This document shows positions 12,116-29,587 of a stretch of DNA of 64,000 bases, piece after piece. Source of the DNA: Tigriopus japonicus (lineage: Eukaryota > Arthropoda > Copepoda > Harpacticoida > Harpacticidae); the NCBI GenBank assembly GCA_010645155.1, contig CM021313.1:2162974-2226973 (forward strand). Direction: 5' to 3'. The notes under the pieces were generated by a model. It saw only the letters and a list, made by a program, of their open reading frames with translations, searched no databases and was not told the DNA's origin. Each line of letters begins with the position of its first letter. Positions within the stretch are counted from its first letter, which is position 1. A program made the translations under genes and the position numbers.

Positions 12116-13086
12116 GACAAATAAGTAATTCCACCAATGGAAGAACAATGGCCTTTTTCAAGGTGGGTGTTATTCAGACTAACACAACACACATGGCCTT
12201 ATCATTGATTGCCTCTCTGGATTCCAACAACGAGATAAGATTATTCCTACATCAGACTATATGTTTAGCTCTGAGTAATTTAATGACGTGGGCTTCTGTA
12301 AAGTTGATTCATTGGCGTTTGGAGCTTGACTCCTTGAGCGTGTTAGGTTGATTGCTCAATGAATAAGTAGTAGTGATGTGTCGAAAACTAATGAGCCCTA
12401 TTGTTGAAAGAGCGGAGGTTGAAAGATTCTGACTTTTGGTTGTGATTTATTTTTTGCAGCTCATTTGTCACATAAGATAAAAAAAACAGAAAACAAATTT
12501 CAGAATTTGCTCTTTTTTTAACAAAACAAAATGACGTATTTCTCACAGATTTCTCAAAAATCCTCTCAGGCTGAGGACTCTTTTTCTAATTTCAGGGGAT
12601 ATTGTAGCCATACAAATTGAGTCAAGGCATTAGCAAAAACAGATTGTTAAAGTGTTGCAAATTTTGATCTTCCTGTATCTAAGACATGTATCCTAAAGGC
12701 AAATGATAAGTAACCTAAATATACACGTATTTATAACGGCAATAAAACCAATTTTATTTGCGTGAAAGTGTCATATAACATGATATCATGATGCTGCTCG
12801 TTCAAGAAGCACACATTTGACAGGGAAATTCTTAAAACTAAAAAGCATACCTTTTAGGTCTTAACGCCGAAGGGCAATCTTTTTTTTGAGCCCTACAAAA
12901 TGTCAGCGTTAACCCTCCGCCGTCCCGTCAGCACCTTCTGTGGTATTGTTTAGACAGAGTTGCCAGATCGGAAATTTTTACCCAACATTTTGGCGAAATA
13001 GCAAATATTTTTCAGTGACATTATCCAACCAATACTTGTGACATTTTAGTGAAATGACCCCCCTTACAAAATATAGTCAAACATTA
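12116..13086. other. 5' flank of flippase gene; intergenic
   Basis: No coding signature. A short AGTGATGTGTCGAAAAC at about 12370 resembles one end of MITE family A but has no partner. The promoter of the flippase gene presumably lies here, but no core promoter element can be singled out. Confidence 0.4.
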
Positions 13087-14129
13087 CAGGCGAATCTCGA
13101 TATAAGCAATCTCAGTTTAAGCAATTTTCGCGATATAAGCGACTTTTCTGCGCTGACCAAAATTTTACTACATATGAATTCTCGATAAAAGAAATTTTCC
13201 AGTTTTCCTTAATCTCAATATAAGAAATATTCTCCAAGTTTTGGCTTACTTCTCTTGCTTAAATTGATCAGAGCTTAAAACAAAAGAAAACCCCAAAGCA
13301 TTTCTAAAAGGATCGATGCAATGCTTCAAATTCTTGCGCTTTTGCCCAAATCTTGCGCTTTTTGGGGTCCCCTTTGAGCACTTTTTTGGGCTCTCGCGGC
13401 AGGTGCTTTTCAATTTCAAGTCAAAAGAAAGAAAAATTACACTTTGAACCGTAAAAATAACTAAAAATTGTTCAAAATGCCACTCAAACAGGACTATTTT
13501 AAAGACATAAAGTTTGGTTTAACAAACAAATCTGCAATGCTTGAGAGTGAAATAAATTTCTGTGTCTGCCAAAGCCAAACCTAGTGGAAAATAAGCAACC
13601 CAAGCAAGTGTCTTGTCAACCAAACAACGTCTCTAAAATTTGAGGTGATTAAAGGTCAGACTAAGAATAGAAGATTTGCAGTTGAGATATTTAAAAAAAC
13701 AGCAAAAAACTTGATCAGTATGAAAGTGTGGAAGGCTCAAGTTTTTTTAGAAGTTGTTTTTCCTTGTGTCAGTTAGATAATTTACCAATCATGTCAAAAT
13801 TGTAATTTCTTTTTTCATTATTTACTGTCAAACTGAGATTGAAACAAGTTCTTGAGCTTTGTAATGGAGATATAAATGCATGGACTTGTAATGTCAATTT
13901 GTGTTTTAATGACTATTTTCAGAATCGAAATTTTTGAGTCATTGTCAAAGTTTGTTGTAAAGAAAGGAAGCTTATAAGGTTTAATAAAAGTGATGTAAAC
14001 TCCTTTAGAAGTTTCCTGCATATTTATCGTTTCTTGAGCCAATTTTCTCGAGTCTCAATAAAGGAAAAATCACGATAAGAGCAACATTTTGCCGCCGACA
14101 GAAAAGTTGCTTAAAATGAGATTCGACTG
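13087..14129. mobile_element. pogo/Tigger-like DNA transposon, non-autonomous
   Basis: A 1.04-kb element flanked by TA dinucleotides (13085-13086 and 14130-14131). Left end CAGGCGAATCTCGATATAAG and right end (reverse complement) CAGTCGAATCTCATTTTAAG are inverted repeats, with more ATAAGC-type subterminal motifs inside. A CAG..CGAATCTC start and TA target site are typical of pogo/Tigger elements of the Tc1/mariner superfamily. No transposase frame is recognisable, so it is a deleted or decayed derivative. Confidence 0.75.
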
Positions 14130-15019
14130 TACTTTAGGTTTGCAATGCCAACTTAACCGACCATTTCCATCATGAAATTCCCAAACCTCCATGATCGTTC
14201 CGTTCACTCGTCCGGTTGGAAAGACTGATTCCTGATTTCAGCTAGCCCATATTTCTCCTTTTTTCTCTTCCTCGTACCCTTTTCTAACCCTTTTCTTAAA
14301 AATACTTATTATTATAACAGTGACAGAGTTGCAGACATAGTTTGTTGTTTCATTTCTTATGAAGCACCCTGCAACAACAGTTGGATTTAGAAGAATAGAA
14401 AGAAAAGAGACGAAAACAAGGCAAAGGCCAAACACATTAAACGATTTGGTAGACCTTCAAACTTGCACCCTGCAAGGAAAGATTAATGAACTCGATGGAT
14501 TGGAAATAAAAAACCGGATGTTCTTTTTAAAACTGTCCGTAGTGTTACGCTACAATGTATTGGACCCCGAGCATTCAAATGCGGACCAAATCAATTGATA
14601 CATTCAAGAACTTCTCAAGCTTGAAGACGTCCATGATGCTATCAATGAGATAAAAGAGAGCTCTAATAATCCGGAGAGCTCGTTTAAACGTCCATGCTCA
14701 GCGCTTCCAAAGTAGGTTGTACTTAAGAACGTACGTCCATGATGGAAAAACCGGTTTTCCTGGTCATGGATAATGATTTCTTTCTGGTGCCCTCCACCCT
14801 CGGATGATCTCTGGCGGTGTTCAAGATCATCCAGGCAGCTAGCTATCTCGATCGTCTTGACGGTCTTGTTTCTTTCTTGATCGTCACCACCGCTCCTCCT
14901 TCTTCTTCTTTCGTTCCTCAGGGTCCAGAAATATAATGTGGAGGTGCGCGGATCTCCCCTCGACGAAGACGACACCTTCCCATACTTTGCGACAGCCCAC
15001 TCACTCCCTTGTTAATCAC
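14130..15019. other. Intergenic, with a GC-richer block
   Basis: About 14600-15000 is markedly richer in G and C than its surroundings. A 123-codon minus frame spans 14604-14975 but has no ATG start and no recognisable domain. A 79-codon ATG frame at 14359-14598 (plus) also has no known relatives. I cannot support a gene; an untranslated exon or repeat remnant is possible. Confidence 0.35.
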
Positions 15020-15761
15020 TAGGGGTAGACAAAATGCGCAAAACAATCCTTTTTGGTTCTCAAGAAATACTCAAAAGAAACTCAAATCTCAAAAACATGA
15101 CTAAATGTTAGTAAAATTTGATTTTACATTTGATTTGCATTAATATGACTCCTGTCTTTAGAACTTATCTTAAAGACATAAAAACAAACTAATTTTTGAT
15201 AGCGGTCGTAGAGGTTTTACGTGCGTTCTGAGAGCACCTCCAAATCCAAGGGATTCAAGGCTAGTTCGATCAATGAAGTCACCTCTCCTCTAAATCGGGC
15301 TCCTTAATTGTTCAATTTATTGCCCATTAGTCTTCGTCGGGAATATGTAGGAGCTGATCCTCTTACAGCATTTGAGGCAGGATTGGACAAATTTTGAAAC
15401 TCTATTCCTGACCAACCCACTATTCAAAGGTTGTACAGATCTGCCAACAGTAACTCGTTGGTTGATCAAATTTCATATAAACGGTAATTTGATAAACTAT
15501 TTTAATCATAACTCCCTGTACAGAGAATACCATTCCTTGTAGCGGTATTAAAAAATCCGACCCCCCCAAAAAAAACTCTCAATCAATAATAAAGAAAAAA
15601 GTGAATTTTGATTTGCTTTTCTTTTCAGCTTGATCCATACTTAAAGACTAGGAGATAACATTCACCAAAAACTAACAGATGTTGCACAAGTTCATAATCT
15701 TAGACCAATATAGCAATTGACCTCAAACCAAAACCATATTTGCACTTTTTGCACACCCCTA
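15020..15761. mobile_element. Possible hAT-like element containing a LINE fragment
   Basis: The ends TAGGGGTAGACAAAATGCGC and, reverse-complemented, TAGGGGTGTGCAAAAAGTGC are inverted repeats starting TAGGGG, as in many hAT elements. The flanks TTAATCAC and CCGATGAC match at only four of eight positions, so the target duplication is not convincing. A LINE 3' end lies inside. Confidence 0.45.
15200..15575 (+). mobile_element. CR1-like LINE 3' fragment
   Basis: A decayed reverse-transcriptase C-terminus reads DPLTAFEAGLDKF then a stop and NSIPDQPTIQRLY, fitting the S/TxFExxLDKFW..IPDQP pattern at the end of CR1-type ORF2 proteins. It is followed by a tail with CATTCCTTGTAGCGGTATTA and AAAAAATCCG, then a C-run and an A-run. 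The tail string is the same as in the SINE at 1.7 kb, which links the two families. Confidence 0.6.
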
Positions 15762-17179
15762 CCGATGACAGAATTTTGCCCACGAGCACTTCCCAAGATT
15801 TTGAACCTTTGATCAGTTTCTTTGCTGAGCAACTCCCGAAAACATCCAATAATCCTAACGTAAGTTCACGTGAGAAGCATGAAATTCCATCTTAGGTCAT
15901 ATTGGCAATGGCATTGCTCTTCAAGTTTTCTTCGATACGAAGTTTGTTCATAAGAAGATAACAATTTGCCGGCATTTCAAGCAAGCCGAATCTTCCCCTA
16001 CATAGAAAAAGAAAACATGATGAAAACCCAATAGCTTTCCAATCAGCAAGATTCTTAGTGATACGGTTTGGTTGTTATCATTTTCCTTGTTCGATTTCCT
16101 GCTTTTTTGTCTATTTACTTTTATTTTTTGTTTTGCTAATAATGATTCTTCCTTCGAAACATGTTCGCAATTAAGATATACGTACATTGCATGGATGCTT
16201 CACAAACCAGACAACGCTTACAACAAGTGTCAGAACGAGGTTATTTCATGATATGCCTTGTGCTTCGTATGTGTCAAAGCAAGCTCAAGTACAAATTACA
16301 AGTAATCAACACGTGATCAACGTAACATTAAATATATTATGCACTTCAACTACCGGCTCCAAGCATATTCTTAACTTTGATTGACATTGTTTAACAACAT
16401 TTTAAAGTTAGTCAAATGTCTAGTATCATCAAACATCCATATAGCAACAAATTAAAACGGCAAGAACCGGGACAAAACTATATAAAAAACCTAATGTTTT
16501 TCTCGAATAAAAAGAATCCTCAACTATTTCATCAACACATCGTCAGTGCCAAAGCCTCGCATTGTTGAACAGGAATACTGAGCGGAAAACGATACTAAAC
16601 TAAAAAAACAATACTAAAATATAATACTAGAACCAATTATGTTGAGACAATTTTATGTTAAAATTTCATTATTTTATTAGTCTCTACGAATAACTATCGC
16701 TAAAGAAATGGCTCCTAGAGAAATGAGAAGTTTTGAAAAAATAAAAATCTTGAGTAAGCGTCGTCGGTTATCCCCATCCTAAAAAGGTTCGTGATTGATG
16801 CAAACTTGTTGGCATTATTCTTTCAATTCAAAGTGGCAAAAAATGTGCACGTCTGAATGCTCGTTTGTTCACTTTTTTTGTTGGTCATCCACAAACTTGC
16901 CCCTTCTTAACAAAACCTTACCATGATTTGTAATTCTTATCATCTTTGTTTATGTAACTTATGCCCAAATCTCATTTCGACATATATATCACGAGGTCGC
17001 TCTTAACTACTGCATGAAGTCGAGTGACCCATATATCTCCGAATCAGGGGTCGTCTAGGTCCAAACTCAACGTGCTTTTGATGCAGTTTTGCAAATGCCA
17101 CATTTTATTTGTTCTTCCTAGTCCAGATCATTTAAGAACGCATCAAACTTGAATCATTGCAGTCGATCGTTTCTCCGTC
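15762..17179. other. Intergenic; upstream region of the FMO gene
   Basis: AT-rich with no coding or repeat signature that I can support. A TATATAT run lies about 200 bp before the FMO start codon (near 16982) and might act as a TATA box, but similar strings occur elsewhere in the stretch. Confidence 0.4.
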
Positions 17180-19345
<2,166 letters not shown>

Positions 19346-19715
19346 AATGTAAGGTTTTTGCAACAAATATATTGTTCCGTTGAATTTTCATTGTACTAAT
19401 CGGACCCAGTGTGTATTTTGAAAGTAATCCTGGCTTGAGCCATCCTGGGGTGGGCCAAATGATCGGGGCGAGAGTACGTGCTAAAGACGCTAGGGCGTGC
19501 TAGTACTCAGAACCCCACCATAAATCATTATCCTTAGAACTTATATGGGCAGTTTGTCATCTTTTATATTAACTTTGCTTTTCATTGTACCAAGTGCTTC
19601 AAAGAAATAGAACACTTAGGTACAATATTTGTAAAGATGTAACGGCAGATGTAACAAAATTGCAAGTACTTTCCCCTCTTACGTTATTTATCGAGATTTT
19701 GACATAGAGATGTGG

Positions 19716-21137
19716 TAGGGGTGGGCGAGAAGCCGGTCTCGGTGTCGATACCGACACCGGCTTTTTTGGATTTCGGTGTCAGTGTCGACACCATGTCTCC
19801 TGCGTCCACATTTTAAGGTTTCCTGAGTTTTTTAAAGTTTCGCAAATCACGACAATTTAAATTGTAAGGCTTGCTAAACAAAGATATATCATATCTCCGG
19901 CCAGGGTTTGTGAAATATTAACCTATTTTTCCACTCTCTCCAATTTAAGTTGAACTAACATTTATTTTGAATTTTGTGAAGAATGTCTAGGTCTGTCCAA
20001 ACTGATCTCCCAAATGACTGTCTAGAAGTACAAATTTCAATTGACCTTGTTATAGGGAATACAAAGATCATTATTACTCTACAAAAGTAATGGATCTTTC
20101 TCCTCTCATACTTCAGTAACACTTCAATCAAACTATCAGAGCACAATTTGATAATTTTGTTCAATGAAATTTAAAGATTTACCTAAAATGACAATATTGT
20201 AGATGAGGTCGTCCATTAGAATATTTAACAATGAAATTTAAAAAAATGTTAAAATACTTCTGTTAAATTATGTCTTAGGGGAATTTGAACAAGCTATTGA
20301 TACTCAACATCACCATGGGTCTCCGAAGCATTTGTCATTTCTTAAATGACTTTTCCAACTCAAAAACACTGAGATACCATTTCGAGCCAATTAGTTTCCA
20401 CAATGTCATAAGCAGGGCCCGGAAAAATATTTGCTAAAAAGTGGCAAAATATTTGATACATATTTTCTTCAAAAGCCCAAAATATTTGGACCCAGATATA
20501 TTCATGAATATTTATTACAAAGCCATTATTTGGCTATTTTGTCTGTGTACACCAATCTACCAAATATGTGTCTGGCAATTAAAATATGAGTTGTTGCTGG
20601 AGGCAGACTTGACACCAAACGGATTAACAATAGTTTTAAATTTTCCTCAACAGACGCCACATTTTTTTTGGAAATATGATGGTAGTTTTGATTGCGAATG
20701 TTTAATTTTAGTATAAATGCTTGTTTGCTGGCATTTTGGAATCTTTGGTTTATTTTGGATTAACCCTTTTGTCATTAACTCATTCATTTTACTCATTTTT
20801 TGTGACATATTTTTTGGCCTAAATAATTAAATGTTTAATTTTTTTTTCAATACAACCATAATATTAGAAAAATAAAGAAAAACTGGAAAAATATAATTCT
20901 GGACCCTAGTTGTAAGAAATTCCAAACGGGAAAGTTATCAGATGCTTACCCTTCATTTGGTGTTTAAGGCCTACCAAAATGGGGGGGGGGGGGAACCTTT
21001 TAGGTAATTGATGAAACTTTAGGAATAACTGGTGTCGGTGTCGTTGTCGGCGTCGACACCACGGTGTCGATGGGAAACTTAGTCAACCTTCCGGTGTCGG
21101 TGTCGAGGTAAAAATGTGCTGGTGTTACCCATCCCTA
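19716..21137. mobile_element. 1.4-kb hAT-type element with GTGTCG subterminal repeats
   Basis: Ends are TAGGGGTGGGCGAGA and, reverse-complemented, TAGGGATGGGTAACA, with a perfect 8-bp target duplication AGATGTGG (19708-19715 and 21138-21145). Clusters of GTGTCG/CGACAC repeats lie just inside both ends (about 19740-19795 and 21030-21110) and may be transposase-binding arrays. No transposase frame is visible, so it is non-autonomous. A second hAT-like element is nested inside, and a G-run lies at about 20982-20993. Confidence 0.85.
20413..20908. mobile_element. Nested hAT-like MITE, 496 bp
   Basis: It begins CAGGGCCCGGAAAAATAT and ends (reverse complement) TAGGGTCCAGAATTATAT. The flanks GTCATAAG (20405-20412) and GTTGTAAG (20909-20916) agree at six of eight positions, as expected for an older 8-bp duplication. 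It lies wholly within the 1.4-kb hAT element and is therefore the younger insertion. Confidence 0.6.
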
Positions 21138-21361
21138 AGATGTGGCATTTGAAAGTTGCCTCAGAAATTCTTTGATATATTGAAAAGTCCACTTTTATGA
21201 CTGTAGACCTTGGCCCGAACTTAGTCATCAATATGTAAATCTAAGTTACTTGAAATGATAAAAAAGTAATGACTTATTTTACGTTTAAGTTTAAATCTTC
21301 AAATTCCCCTAGATAATTGCTGACATAGAAACGATTACAACGAGCTTCAAAACAAACGACC

Positions 21362-22328
21362 TTAAAGGCTGGTCTACACATGAAACATTTTGGGCAGATT
21401 ATTTGTCAAATATTCCGAAAATGTTTGATGTTTGCCAAATATTTCCTTTCTGTTGCTTCTACACGTGAACGTGCAGTTCGTCAAATATTTTTCCCCTTAG
21501 CCAAAGTGTTGCCCATTTTTTCAAATTGTTTCAAACTGGCACTGCCAAATACTGTTTGAAAACCAGTCACCTTTAGCAGAGTCCCGTAATTTAGAAAGTG
21601 AATTGTAAACTGCCACATATTGTCACTTTTCAACGACATTTTTTTCAATCTTGCTTTCTGTCCAAGACTTTTTCTTTCCTTCAGTGTCGTTTGATTTGGA
21701 TGGAAAGTCTTACGCATAACGCCACGCTATGGACATTGATTGACAATATCTTTGTCACCTCACCTCACCTCAATGTCATTTTCAGTCCTTTTCTTGTCCC
21801 CCCAACCATTTTAAGACCTCTACTCTCCACTGGCATTTGGTTTTGTCGAGTTGGGTTTTGGTGAACATTGGCAGTCATAACTGCCACTTGGCAACGTTGT
21901 TACCTTGTAAACTCCTCCGAACTTGTCAGTTGACGCATTTGAGACGTGACTAGTCCATAACACTACCAACTGATTATCGATGACTTTTGATGTCGTCCAT
22001 TTCCGTGGATCCTTGCAATCTTTCACAAATGACGTTCAATTTTGGTGATCTTGATGCAAAAAGTTATAGAATTATTGTTTTGTCTTTCAATCCATAAGTT
22101 TGAAACTTTTTACTTAACAATAATCGTTTCGTCATTGGACACCCTGCATGCATCGATGTGTATTTCGATTGTCGACGAGAAAAAGTTAGCCTAAGGACAA
22201 ATAATTTTTCAACATGTTCAAAGTCAGAAATATTTGACAAACACAAAATAATATTTGCCATCAAGCTAATTTTGTCTTGGATTTGACCAAATATTTGCCG
22301 TTTTGTTTCACGTGTAGACCAGCCTTAA
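21362..22328. mobile_element. TTAA-flanked DNA transposon, about 960 bp
   Basis: Inverted repeats AGGCTGGTCTACACATGAAA and (reverse complement of the right end) GGCTGGTCTACACGTGAAAC are flanked by TTAA at 21362-21365 and 22325-22328. TTAA fits a piggyBac-type target site; TTA alone would fit PIF/Harbinger. CAAATATTT-type motifs recur inside. No transposase is encoded. Confidence 0.75.
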
Positions 22329-22350
22329 GGGATAAGCCACGAAAATTGCA

Positions 22351-24053
22351 CAATTAACCTTGATCAAAATTTCAGCTGATTCCACAAAATAAGCGCCTCT
22401 TGCGGTCAGATTCAGACATAGTTGCCAGCTAGAGAGTGGGTTTTTTCTCGTCTGTTCTGAACGAGAGGCTGGTGCGATTTGTGGAGAGCAGAGCTTTGTT
22501 GCCTCGTCTTCAGTTTGGTTTCACTAAAGGAAAGGGGACAGTGGGTGCCATAGCCCTTTTACAAGAAATAATGTCCCGTCGGCTTACAAATAAAAAGCGC
22601 ACTTATGTGGCCTTCATTGACTTTAGTAAAGCTTTCGACCTTGTCAATAGGATCAAGCTAATGGAAAAACTTCATCGCCTTGGCATTCCTCAGTCATTCT
22701 CGCGGCTCATATTTAACATTCTTCAGAATACCAAGCTATTTCTTCGCTCAGGTGACAGATTATCCCCAGGATTCTATTCCTACAATGGGGTACCTCAAGG
22801 TGACCCGTGCTCACCTGTTCTCTTCAATTTGTTCCTTCACGATCTTCCGGACCACTTACATCACGTTGGCGTTTCGATAGATGGGATAAGCATCCCAGTG
22901 ATAATGTACGCAGACGACGTATGCCTGATCGGGGAGAGCAAAGAAGACCTCCAAAAAGCTCTCGATGACCTCGAAATATACTGTGGCAAAAATCACTTGC
23001 AAGTCAATGCACCCAAAACGAAAATACTGGTCTCTCATAAGGGCCGATTGCCAGAATGCGTGTTCCATCTCAACGGAAGGGCCTTAGAACGAGTCAATGA
23101 ATTCAACTATCTGGGATTCACGCTATCCTCCCAATTGGTTTCATCTGGGCATTTGCACCGCCTGAATACAAAAGCGAGAGCTCGCATTGGTTTCTTATTT
23201 TCATGTCTGAATTTGAAACACCTGCCATTCTCCTTGGTCGTGCGAGTGTTCCAGGTTTACATATTACCTATTTACGAATACGCTCTCCCTGTCTGGATAA
23301 CCTCATCAGTTTCACAGAACGCTTGGGGAGCCACGAACTCCGTTTTTTCCAAATACCTTAAGCGCTACCTTGGCCTCCCATATTCCAGCAACAACGCCAT
23401 TCTTTATTTTCTCACTGGATCATGCCCGATAAAAGTCTGGCTTGAGGGCATTACTGCCAAAAGGCTCGCAGCTCTTCAGTTTGGAAATGACTTTTCCGGC
23501 CTTCGTCTGTCTCTTTTCGACAGACTCCCCAATCACCATCCCGATTTTGATCTTCTTCCATCAATCCCCTCATATTTCTGGAGGAGCCGGACAATTCCAA
23601 ATATCCCCATAAATCCAACTAGACGACGAAACATATTCAAAGAGGCTCTTGACTCAGACCATAGATTAGCGTGCTCCAAAAAGGAGTTTCACCTTTACAC
23701 GACCGAAGCATGTCGATGCGTTGATTGTGGGGAACAACTCCATCCTTATCATAAGCTATATTTCTGCAACCATATTGATGACCATAAAGCATCGCAATAA
23801 ATAAATAATTTAATGCCACCTTTGGCAAAACTGTGGTGAAATAGTTTTTTCCTTAGATGTTTACATTTCTTTGCAATGGTATTATGATATCAAACTCCAA
23901 CATTTCGGAGAAATGTTGATGTCAAGAAAATCTCTAACGGTTTGTCAACGAGTGGCATTAAAACACACTCGCTAGCTGGCAAATATGTCTCAATCTGACC
24001 GCAAGAGGCGCTTATTTTGTGGAATCAGCTGAAATTTTGTGCAGGGTTCATTG
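22351..24053. mobile_element. Foldback MITE split by a LINE insertion
   Basis: Outer arms of about 100-115 bp are inverted copies, containing AAATTTCAGCTGATTCCACA and GCGCCTCTTGCGGTCAGATT near each end. The left arm (22351-22442) stops after GAGTGGGTTTT, and its missing continuation, TTTAATGCCACC, reappears at about 23807 after the LINE. Together the MITE pieces make about 340 bp. The inverted repeats therefore do not belong to the reverse transcriptase between them. No clear target duplication was found. Confidence 0.7.
22437..23806 (+). mobile_element. 5'-truncated non-LTR retrotransposon with open RT frame
   Basis: An uninterrupted frame of about 454 codons (22436-23800, no natural ATG at its start) encodes most of a reverse transcriptase. 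It has FSSVLNERL and QFGFTKGKGT (motifs 1-2), YVAFIDFSKAFD (motif A), GVPQGDPCSPVLFNLFLHDL (motif B), YADDVCL (motif C with the catalytic DD), a thumb region and a C-terminal Cys/His cluster (CRCVDCG..HPYHKLYFC). The first fingers block and any endonuclease are missing, as expected for 5' truncation during target-primed insertion. An AATAAATAAATAA tail follows the stop. It differs from the CR1-like LINE at 52.8 kb. The open frame suggests a recent insertion. Confidence 0.85.
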
Positions 24054-24964
24054 GAAAAGACATAAATCAAGTAATAAATCAAAGGAAAAGAAACCTAGGA
24101 CAATAAAGAGAACAAGAATTTGAGGTTCCATTTCCAGACGCACAATCATGGCGTTCAAGTTTGAAAAAAAATCAGAGTGAATCTACGTATTTTCCCAAAA
24201 GTTTGCTTTCCCATTTTCGTTTTATGTCTTTTACTTGGTTGGCTCGACTAATTTCAAAATTACCAAATTTGATAGGCTCCCCATGAATTCAATGTTTAGC
24301 CAAAATACTTCAGTGTCTTGTTCTTTCTGAAATAGTACCATTCTTTATTGATGATCAATATTTGCATGCAAATTTCCCTACCAAACCCTTGCATTTCTTC
24401 GTTAGACAGTTTCATCATTTTGATGAATTTAACTCTTACCAGCAACTTTTAAGGCGGTACATTTATAATGGCTTGTGAGGCAAACTAAAACGATGAATGC
24501 TGGCGATCTTCAACTTTTAGATCAAATCCGTCTTGGATTTAGTAGTGATTACCAAATATTCTACCAAAATGAACTCGGGAAATATGATTTAATAAGTCCA
24601 AGGGCAAGGATATCAATGACCTTTCGCCCACCCAATCACAATCAAAATTCGCCTTTCATTCAAGCCATAAATTAGTAATTCTAGGCTAGATGATTTTTTT
24701 TTGCTATCAAAATGAATGACCAGAAATGAAAAGTGAAATGGGATGTTGTCAAAATCGTAATAAAATTCCAGCCCCTGAATTGCACTAAGACATAACCCGC
24801 TATATTCGTTGAGTCGTCCTCCACTAAAACTACTAAAATGTATCGACATGAGCGGGCGTGATTATCTATTTTGAACACGGCATCCCACTTTGGGACATTT
24901 TTGTAGGCTGTATCAAGAGGAGTCGTCATTCGGTCGGGGCGTTCCTCGGCCAAGGAGCTTTGAA
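24054..24964. other. Intergenic, AT-rich
   Basis: No gene, RNA or repeat boundary could be supported. The 3' UTR of the minus-strand DDA1-like gene presumably lies at the right end. Confidence 0.4.
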
Positions 24965-25387
24965 CTAATGATTATTGGACGGACCCGGATGGTGGTGATC
25001 TAAACGGGATCGCTTCCGTAACGATCCGCGCTGGGATCCATCGTTGGGATCAAAGTCTCGTTTATGGCTGCCATGGGTCGAGGAAGACGAGCCCGACACC
25101 GATGAGGAGGCCGCGGCCGCAGCGGCTGCGGCAGCCGCCGCTTGTTGAGCCGATTTCTTGTCCCATTGTTGTTGGAGATAGCGGAGGAGAATGTTGGTCT
25201 TTTCGGTGACGATGACCTGCTCACTGGGGAACTCTTTGGTGGGCACATACTGGTAGAAGCGTTGCTGAGAATGCGCCGCACTGGACAAGATGCACCCCTT
25301 GGCACTGCCCGCATGACTGGGCGTCTCTTTCAGCCGAGAAAAACTGTCTTTTGAGCGCACCGGCAAGTCTTTTAGCATGGACTCCAT
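24965..25387 (-). CDS. DDA1: DDA1-like (DET1- and DDB1-associated protein 1)
   Basis: DDA1 is a small subunit of CUL4-DDB1 E3 ubiquitin ligases that binds DDB1 and stabilises substrate-receptor complexes. The 140-residue product has the family core: [15 protein letters not shown] near the start, then [19 protein letters not shown] and [13 protein letters not shown]. Human DDA1 is 102 residues; the extra length is a low-complexity tail (Ala tract, Ser tract, basic [14 protein letters not shown]). The start chosen is the ATG at 25387, which sits just before the conserved LPV block. The frame stays open upstream to 25555 without another ATG, and a possible splice acceptor lies near 25562, so an N-terminal extension from an upstream exon cannot be excluded. 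The coding part is intronless here. Confidence 0.85.
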   Translation of the reverse strand: MESMLKDLPVRSKDSFSRLKETPSHAGSAKGCILSSAAHSQQRFYQYVPTKEFPSEQVIVTEKTNILLRYLQQQWDKKSAQQAAAAAAAAAAASSSVSGSSSSTHGSHKRDFDPNDGSQRGSLRKRSRLDHHHPGPSNNH

Positions 25388-29255
<3,868 letters not shown>

Positions 29256-29587
29256 GCCAGGAGATCGACGCTTAATTTACTTCCCACAATGAAGAACGAG
29301 CCCCAACCACTACTATTGCTACTTGCTTGCGTTTTTCTATGACCATCTTAATTATTCCGAATGAATACATATATCATACACCAGGATAGAATATCTGATC
29401 GGAGGTACGGGTTAACTAAATGGCTGAATTTATTGATAGACGATCGCGACCATTGAGGGATTGGTTATTCGATGAAATAGTAGCAATAATGCGGGAGAGT
29501 TAGTCCCAAATCGAGCCAGGTTTGTTGCTCTATTTAAATAACGGGGATGGGTTGGTTCGTATAAAAGGATGCTGGGGTTCCAGTTCC

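Noticed and set aside
14604..14975. 123-codon minus frame in a GC-richer block
   Set aside because: No ATG start, repetitive charged sequence and no recognisable family.
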